From positions 1-10,186 of the forward strand of contig CAKUKT010000069.1 of assembly GCA_934663655.1 (NCBI GenBank): a stretch of 10,186 nucleotides of DNA, written 5' to 3'. Position 1 is the stretch's first letter; the number at the start of each line of letters is the position of its first letter. The notes below the pieces were generated by a model. The model was not told the origin of the DNA. It searched no databases and saw only the letters and a program-made list of their open reading frames with translations. This DNA is from an uncultured Victivallaceae bacterium. GTDB taxonomy: Bacteria; Verrucomicrobiota; Lentisphaeria; Victivallales; Victivallaceae. The translations under genes were made by a program, and so were the position numbers. Positions 6,933 to 10,186 of this stretch are shown here, in pieces.

Positions 6933-9779
6933 ATGAAAAAAGCATTGTCGATATTCGGTTCTCTGGCACTGCTCGTCACGACTGCGGCAACTGCCGAGAC
7001 CCGTCAGGAGGCTTTCGTAACCTGGCACGACAATCCCGCGGCGGACTTCTCGGCGTTCCCGGCGCCGGGTTACCAGCGGGCGGTGCGCATGGCGTTCCCG
7101 ATGAAGAACCGGGCGCTGGCGCTCGATCTCGGAGCTTCGGTCCGGCCAACCCGGGTGGTGCTGCCGCTGATCAAGCTGACGGCCGGCGATCCCGTGAATG
7201 ATTCCGGTGCCGGGGCGATGCAGGTCTGGGCCGGGGATGATCCCGCCGCGCTGAGCCGGGTTGAGGAGGCGGTCATCCAGATCGAAAAGGGGGAAACGGA
7301 GGGCGCGGCGACGGAAACGGTGACGGTGACCGGGCTGCCGAAGGCCAGATACTGGCAGTTTTATGTGCCGCGGGAGCAGCCTGGGTATGTGTTCGGATTC
7401 GCCTCCGCCTTCAGGGATGTCAAGGTTTTCAGCGATCATGCCGCGGAGGTCGCAAAATTGCCGCTGCTCTCTTCGCTCGATCCCGACTGGGCGAAGGGCG
7501 CGCTGCCGGTTCAGGGGTTCGGCTATCGCGATCATGTGAATGACGCCGATGTGGCAACGGAACCCTTTGCTGCCGAAGGCGGCACCGCGCAGCTCGGCTG
7601 GCCGTGGAAGCACCGCAGCGTCGGTTTTTCCCTCTCCGAACCGGCGACACTTGGAAAAATCGTAATAACCCTGGTCAAAATGCAGGAGTCCCGGCCGGAA
7701 ATGGAGACCGGACTGGAGAATGCCCGGGTCTTTTCCAGCGAAGACAATCAACATTTCACCGAAACGAAACCGCAAGTTTCGACGCTGCTTTACCGCGACG
7801 ACGGCGGGAAAATCTATGCGCAAATTACCCTCTCCGGACCCTTTTCCGGGCGTTATTTCCGGATTTTCGTGCCGTGGGAGAAGAATTATTATGTGTATGG
7901 AACTCCGCGGCTTGATCGCGCGATCAAGGTGTTTCCGGCGGCGCGGCTCTCGGTGAAGAAATTTCATGCTCCGCTCAGTGCCGGAGCGGGAATCCCGGTT
8001 TTTTTCGTCTTTCCCCTCGATCCCGCCGGGGTCGAGGGGGTTGCGACAATCCGGGTCGACGGAGTTGACGAACCGTTGTGGAGCGCTCCGTTTTCGCAGC
8101 TGAAGCGCGAAAATCAGCTTGAACTCAATCCGCGCGATCTTCCGTCCGGGGTGATCACGCTGCGGCTCGAACTCTCCGAGGCCGGGGTGGCACATCCGTC
8201 GGTGGCGCGGCGTTCGTTACGTTTCAATCCCGCGGATGTGGCGGTTCGACCCCGTGACGCGGCCGGATTCACTGCGCTTTCCTCCGCGGCGGGGCCGCAG
8301 CTTCTTGCCGCCGATGCCGCTGGGGCCCGGCTGGAATATCCCGTACCTGCCGCCGGCAGTTATGCGCTCTACCTTGAGTTGAAAGGCGCCGGACGGTTCC
8401 GGGTGGAGGCTCCGGGAATCGACCGGACGGCGGCATTGAGCCGGTGGCATCCCGCCGATCCCGTGGAAGGGGTGTACGGTGAAGAGTTCATCGGCGCGGG
8501 GGAGTTCGAGGTCGGGCAGAAGGTTACTCTGGAAGCTCTCGACCGGGGCGCGGCGGCGGGAACGTTGAGATTTTCGCCGATCGATAACGGGACGCTGGCG
8601 ATCTACCGTGCTCCACCGGAGGTGCATCCGGCGGTGATTCTGCACGGTGACGGCTACAGCGATTTTTACTTCGGAGAGGTGACGCCCGAATCCCTGCGCG
8701 AACGTATTGAAGTGTGCGAACGCTCCGGCGCCTTCGGTTACGACTGGTGTGTCGGGACGACCGCGGTTAACTATCCCTCGCAGGTGGCGACCCCGTTCGG
8801 CGGTCAGCGGGAGGTGAAGTTCTGGCGCGATGGCGACCGGGTCGCCGCCGAACGGCTGGAGAAGCTGCTCGCCGACGGCGGTGATCCATTGAAAATCCTC
8901 AGTGAATACGCCCGGGAGCGGAAAGTCAGGCTCTCCTTCACCCAGCGGGCCGGGGCCTACTACCGCAACGCCACCAATTCGTCGATGAATGCGCAGTTCT
9001 TTATCGACCATCCGGAATTTTACATGTGCGGCGCCGACGGGAAGGTACTTAACTACGAGAAGCCGAGTTACGCATTTCCGGAGGTAAGGGAATTTTATCT
9101 GGAGATGATCCGGGAGATCGCCGCCCGTCATCCGGACGCGGTTACGATCGAATTTCTGCGCCACCCGCCCTTTTTCGGGTGTGACCGGCCGTTGATCGAT
9201 GAATATATCCGGCGGCACGGCGCGTTTTCTCCGGCGAACTTCCGCGACGACAAGTGGCAGGAGATCCAGTGCGACATCATGCTTGAGCACCTCAAAAACG
9301 TCCGGGCCGCCATCGATGCGGTCGATCCCGCGATTCAGCTGGAGATCAATTTCGACTGGAAAGACTACCGCCTGCACGGTCTCGATCTCGACCGGATTCT
9401 TGAACAGGGGCTGGTCGATCTCATCTCCCCGGGAATCTACGCGGTCGGCAGTGAGAAATATTTCCCGCTGCGCCCGTTCGTCGAAATGGCGGCGAAATCT
9501 CCGCGGCCGGTACGGGTGTTTCCCCGGGTGGAGGCGACGATTTTCGGCGGCGATCCGACGCCGGAAGAGGAGAAGGGATTGGTGAAAATCGAACGCCGTT
9601 CTCTCTCGGTGCCGATGTTCAAGGCGCTTTATCTCCGTTTTCTTGCCGACGGCGCCGACGGGATCCGCCCCTTCAACACCGGCGGCGGCGAACTGGCCGC
9701 CGAACTGGCCGACCGCGCCGAACTGAAACGTTTTGAACGCTTTGAAATGCCGCTGCTGGATCTGCGCGAGGAGATCTGA
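6933..9779 (+). CDS. Secreted multidomain glycoside-hydrolase-like protein
   Basis: 948-residue exported protein, probably acting on carbohydrate outside the cytoplasm. A signal peptide (1-21, cleavage after ATA) is followed by two homologous beta-sandwich modules (about 47-166 and 218-334). They share a pattern ending RYWQFYVP...VKVF and RYFRIFVP...IKVF, and resemble discoidin/F5-8C-type or other carbohydrate-binding folds. A beta-rich linker (340-430) and another possible binding domain (436-560) come next. The C-terminal region (about 565-945) looks like a TIM barrel of the family-10-like hypothetical hydrolases: HGDGYSDFYF (571-580), SYAFPEVREFYLEMI, VTIEFLRHPP with Glu740, LEINFDWKDY (803-812), ISPGIYAVG and FPRVEAT with Glu867. 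Glu740 and Glu867 are candidate catalytic acids, but I cannot assign them firmly. It diverges from the AraC-type regulator and is followed 57 bp later by a pseudopilin gene. Substrate and CAZy family are unknown, and a non-catalytic binding role remains possible. Confidence 0.8.
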   Translation: MKKALSIFGSLALLVTTAATAETRQEAFVTWHDNPAADFSAFPAPGYQRAVRMAFPMKNRALALDLGASVRPTRVVLPLIKLTAGDPVNDSGAGAMQVWAGDDPAALSRVEEAVIQIEKGETEGAATETVTVTGLPKARYWQFYVPREQPGYVFGFASAFRDVKVFSDHAAEVAKLPLLSSLDPDWAKGALPVQGFGYRDHVNDADVATEPFAAEGGTAQLGWPWKHRSVGFSLSEPATLGKIVITLVKMQESRPEMETGLENARVFSSEDNQHFTETKPQVSTLLYRDDGGKIYAQITLSGPFSGRYFRIFVPWEKNYYVYGTPRLDRAIKVFPAARLSVKKFHAPLSAGAGIPVFFVFPLDPAGVEGVATIRVDGVDEPLWSAPFSQLKRENQLELNPRDLPSGVITLRLELSEAGVAHPSVARRSLRFNPADVAVRPRDAAGFTALSSAAGPQLLAADAAGARLEYPVPAAGSYALYLELKGAGRFRVEAPGIDRTAALSRWHPADPVEGVYGEEFIGAGEFEVGQKVTLEALDRGAAAGTLRFSPIDNGTLAIYRAPPEVHPAVILHGDGYSDFYFGEVTPESLRERIEVCERSGAFGYDWCVGTTAVNYPSQVATPFGGQREVKFWRDGDRVAAERLEKLLADGGDPLKILSEYARERKVRLSFTQRAGAYYRNATNSSMNAQFFIDHPEFYMCGADGKVLNYEKPSYAFPEVREFYLEMIREIAARHPDAVTIEFLRHPPFFGCDRPLIDEYIRRHGAFSPANFRDDKWQEIQCDIMLEHLKNVRAAIDAVDPAIQLEINFDWKDYRLHGLDLDRILEQGLVDLISPGIYAVGSEKYFPLRPFVEMAAKSPRPVRVFPRVEATIFGGDPTPEEEKGLVKIERRSLSVPMFKALYLRFLADGADGIRPFNTGGGELAAELADRAELKRFERFEMPLLDLREEI

Positions 9780-9822
9780 AGATGTTCCCGGAAAGCAATC
9801 GCAATAAACATGGTTCATTAAT

Positions 9823-9830
9823 AAAGGAGG
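9823..9830 (+). promoter_or_regulatory. Strong Shine-Dalgarno site of the pseudopilin gene
   Basis: AAAGGAGG six bases before the ATG at 9837. It selects this start over the earlier ATG at 9783, which is in another frame and stops after 22 codons. Confidence 0.9.
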
Positions 9831-9836
9831 CAGAAG

Positions 9837-10186
9837 ATGGAGAGGATTAACACTACGTTTCTTGTCGTCGCCCCGCCGTCCGGGGGTCGTCGTCCGCACC
9901 GGGGGATCCGTTTTACGCTGATCGAACTTCTGGTGGTGATTGCGATCATCGCGATATTGGCGGCGATGCTGATGCCGGCGCTCTCCAAAGCGCGCGAGAG
10001 TGCGAAAACCTCCAACTGTGTTTCGAGACAGAAGCAGATCGGGCTGGCAATGATGCAGTACAATCAGGACTACCGGAGCAAAATTCCGGTTACCTCCTAC
10101 TGGAAGAACTTGTGGAAGATGTGGGCGGACATCTGGGCGGACTACATCACCAGCAAGGATGTGATGCAGTGTCCGTCGATTCTGCC
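9837..10186 (+). CDS. Pseudopilin-like protein (prepilin N-terminal methylation motif), 3' end cut by window
   Basis: The 116 visible residues begin with a basic leader (1-25, rich in Arg, His, Gly), then the prepilin motif [20 protein letters not shown] (26-45) with Glu30 at mature position +5. [11 protein letters not shown] and a soluble region with [20 protein letters not shown] (61-80) follow, then [13 protein letters not shown] and a QCPSIL segment. This is the type II secretion/type IV pilin fold used by many Lentisphaerota and Planctomycetota surface proteins. Such proteins are processed by a prepilin peptidase and anchored by the hydrophobic helix. The residue before the cleavage site is Arg25 where Gly is usual. 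It follows the hydrolase-like gene by 57 bp with no terminator, so the two are probably co-transcribed. A role in surface display or secretion of the hydrolase is an inference. The C-terminus lies beyond the window. Confidence 0.9.
   Translation, partial: MERINTTFLVVAPPSGGRRPHRGIRFTLIELLVVIAIIAILAAMLMPALSKARESAKTSNCVSRQKQIGLAMMQYNQDYRSKIPVTSYWKNLWKMWADIWADYITSKDVMQCPSIL

Noticed and set aside
6885..8195. 436-codon antisense open frame
   Set aside because: Same reason; it starts within the hydrolase gene, ends in its leader, and has a low-complexity basic product.
9783..9851. 22-codon open frame between the hydrolase and pseudopilin genes
   Set aside because: No ribosome site, and it overlaps the pseudopilin start in another frame; a leader peptide cannot be excluded but nothing supports it.
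8217..9899. 560-codon open frame antisense to the hydrolase gene
   Set aside because: It is the shadow of a GC-rich gene: Arg/His-rich product, no signal sequence or recognised motif, and its start lies inside the pseudopilin leader. The plus strand has a signal peptide, strong ribosome site and domain structure.
1..10186. CRISPR arrays, tRNA/rRNA genes, insertion sequences, phage or toxin-antitoxin genes
   Set aside because: No regularly spaced repeats, no cloverleaf or rRNA segments, no transposase motifs or terminal inverted repeats were recognised.

Overview
The window looks like chromosomal DNA of a Lentisphaerota bacterium, probably Victivallis-like. The strongest clue is the partial gene at the right edge. 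Its N-terminus carries the pseudopilin motif [20 protein letters not shown] followed by MPALSKAR, a form very common in that phylum. That gene follows a secreted multidomain glycoside-hydrolase-like protein and a divergent AraC-family regulator, an arrangement typical of polysaccharide-foraging Lentisphaerota. Coding DNA is GC-rich, and the main promoter island is strongly AT-rich. The taxonomic call is an inference from motifs, not from a marker gene.

Left part (1-4881, minus strand): a four-gene housekeeping transcription unit read right to left, dgt (dGTP triphosphohydrolase), lepB (signal peptidase I), fcl (GDP-L-fucose synthase) and a murC-like ligase that runs off the left edge. dgt/lepB and fcl/murC overlap by a few bases, which suggests translational coupling. 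A good sigma-70-like promoter (TTGCGA, 17 bp, TATATT) lies upstream of dgt. It also shows that the dgt reading frame should start at 4797 and not further upstream.

Middle part (4906-5895, minus strand): two tandem, mutually homologous small lipoproteins of a family I do not recognise. They have their own promoter (TTGCTT, 17 bp, TATATT) and end at a strong intrinsic terminator with 16-base arms just before the dgt promoter.

Right part (5926-10186): an AraC-family regulator on the minus strand diverges from a plus-strand operon. The operon encodes a 948-residue secreted protein (signal peptide, two homologous beta-sandwich modules, further beta domains, C-terminal TIM-barrel-like domain) and then a pseudopilin-like protein cut by the window end. 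The AT-rich divergent region holds a promoter in each direction and two related palindromes (TTTACCGGTAAA and TTTACTGTAAA). One sits in the spacer of the araC promoter and the other at the expected start of the hydrolase transcript. The simplest reading is a locally regulated carbohydrate-utilisation module whose regulator controls the secreted enzyme and its pseudopilin partner. The substrate cannot be told from sequence alone.

No RNA genes, CRISPR arrays, insertion sequences or phage genes were seen, and no stretch over 300 bases lacks a gene.
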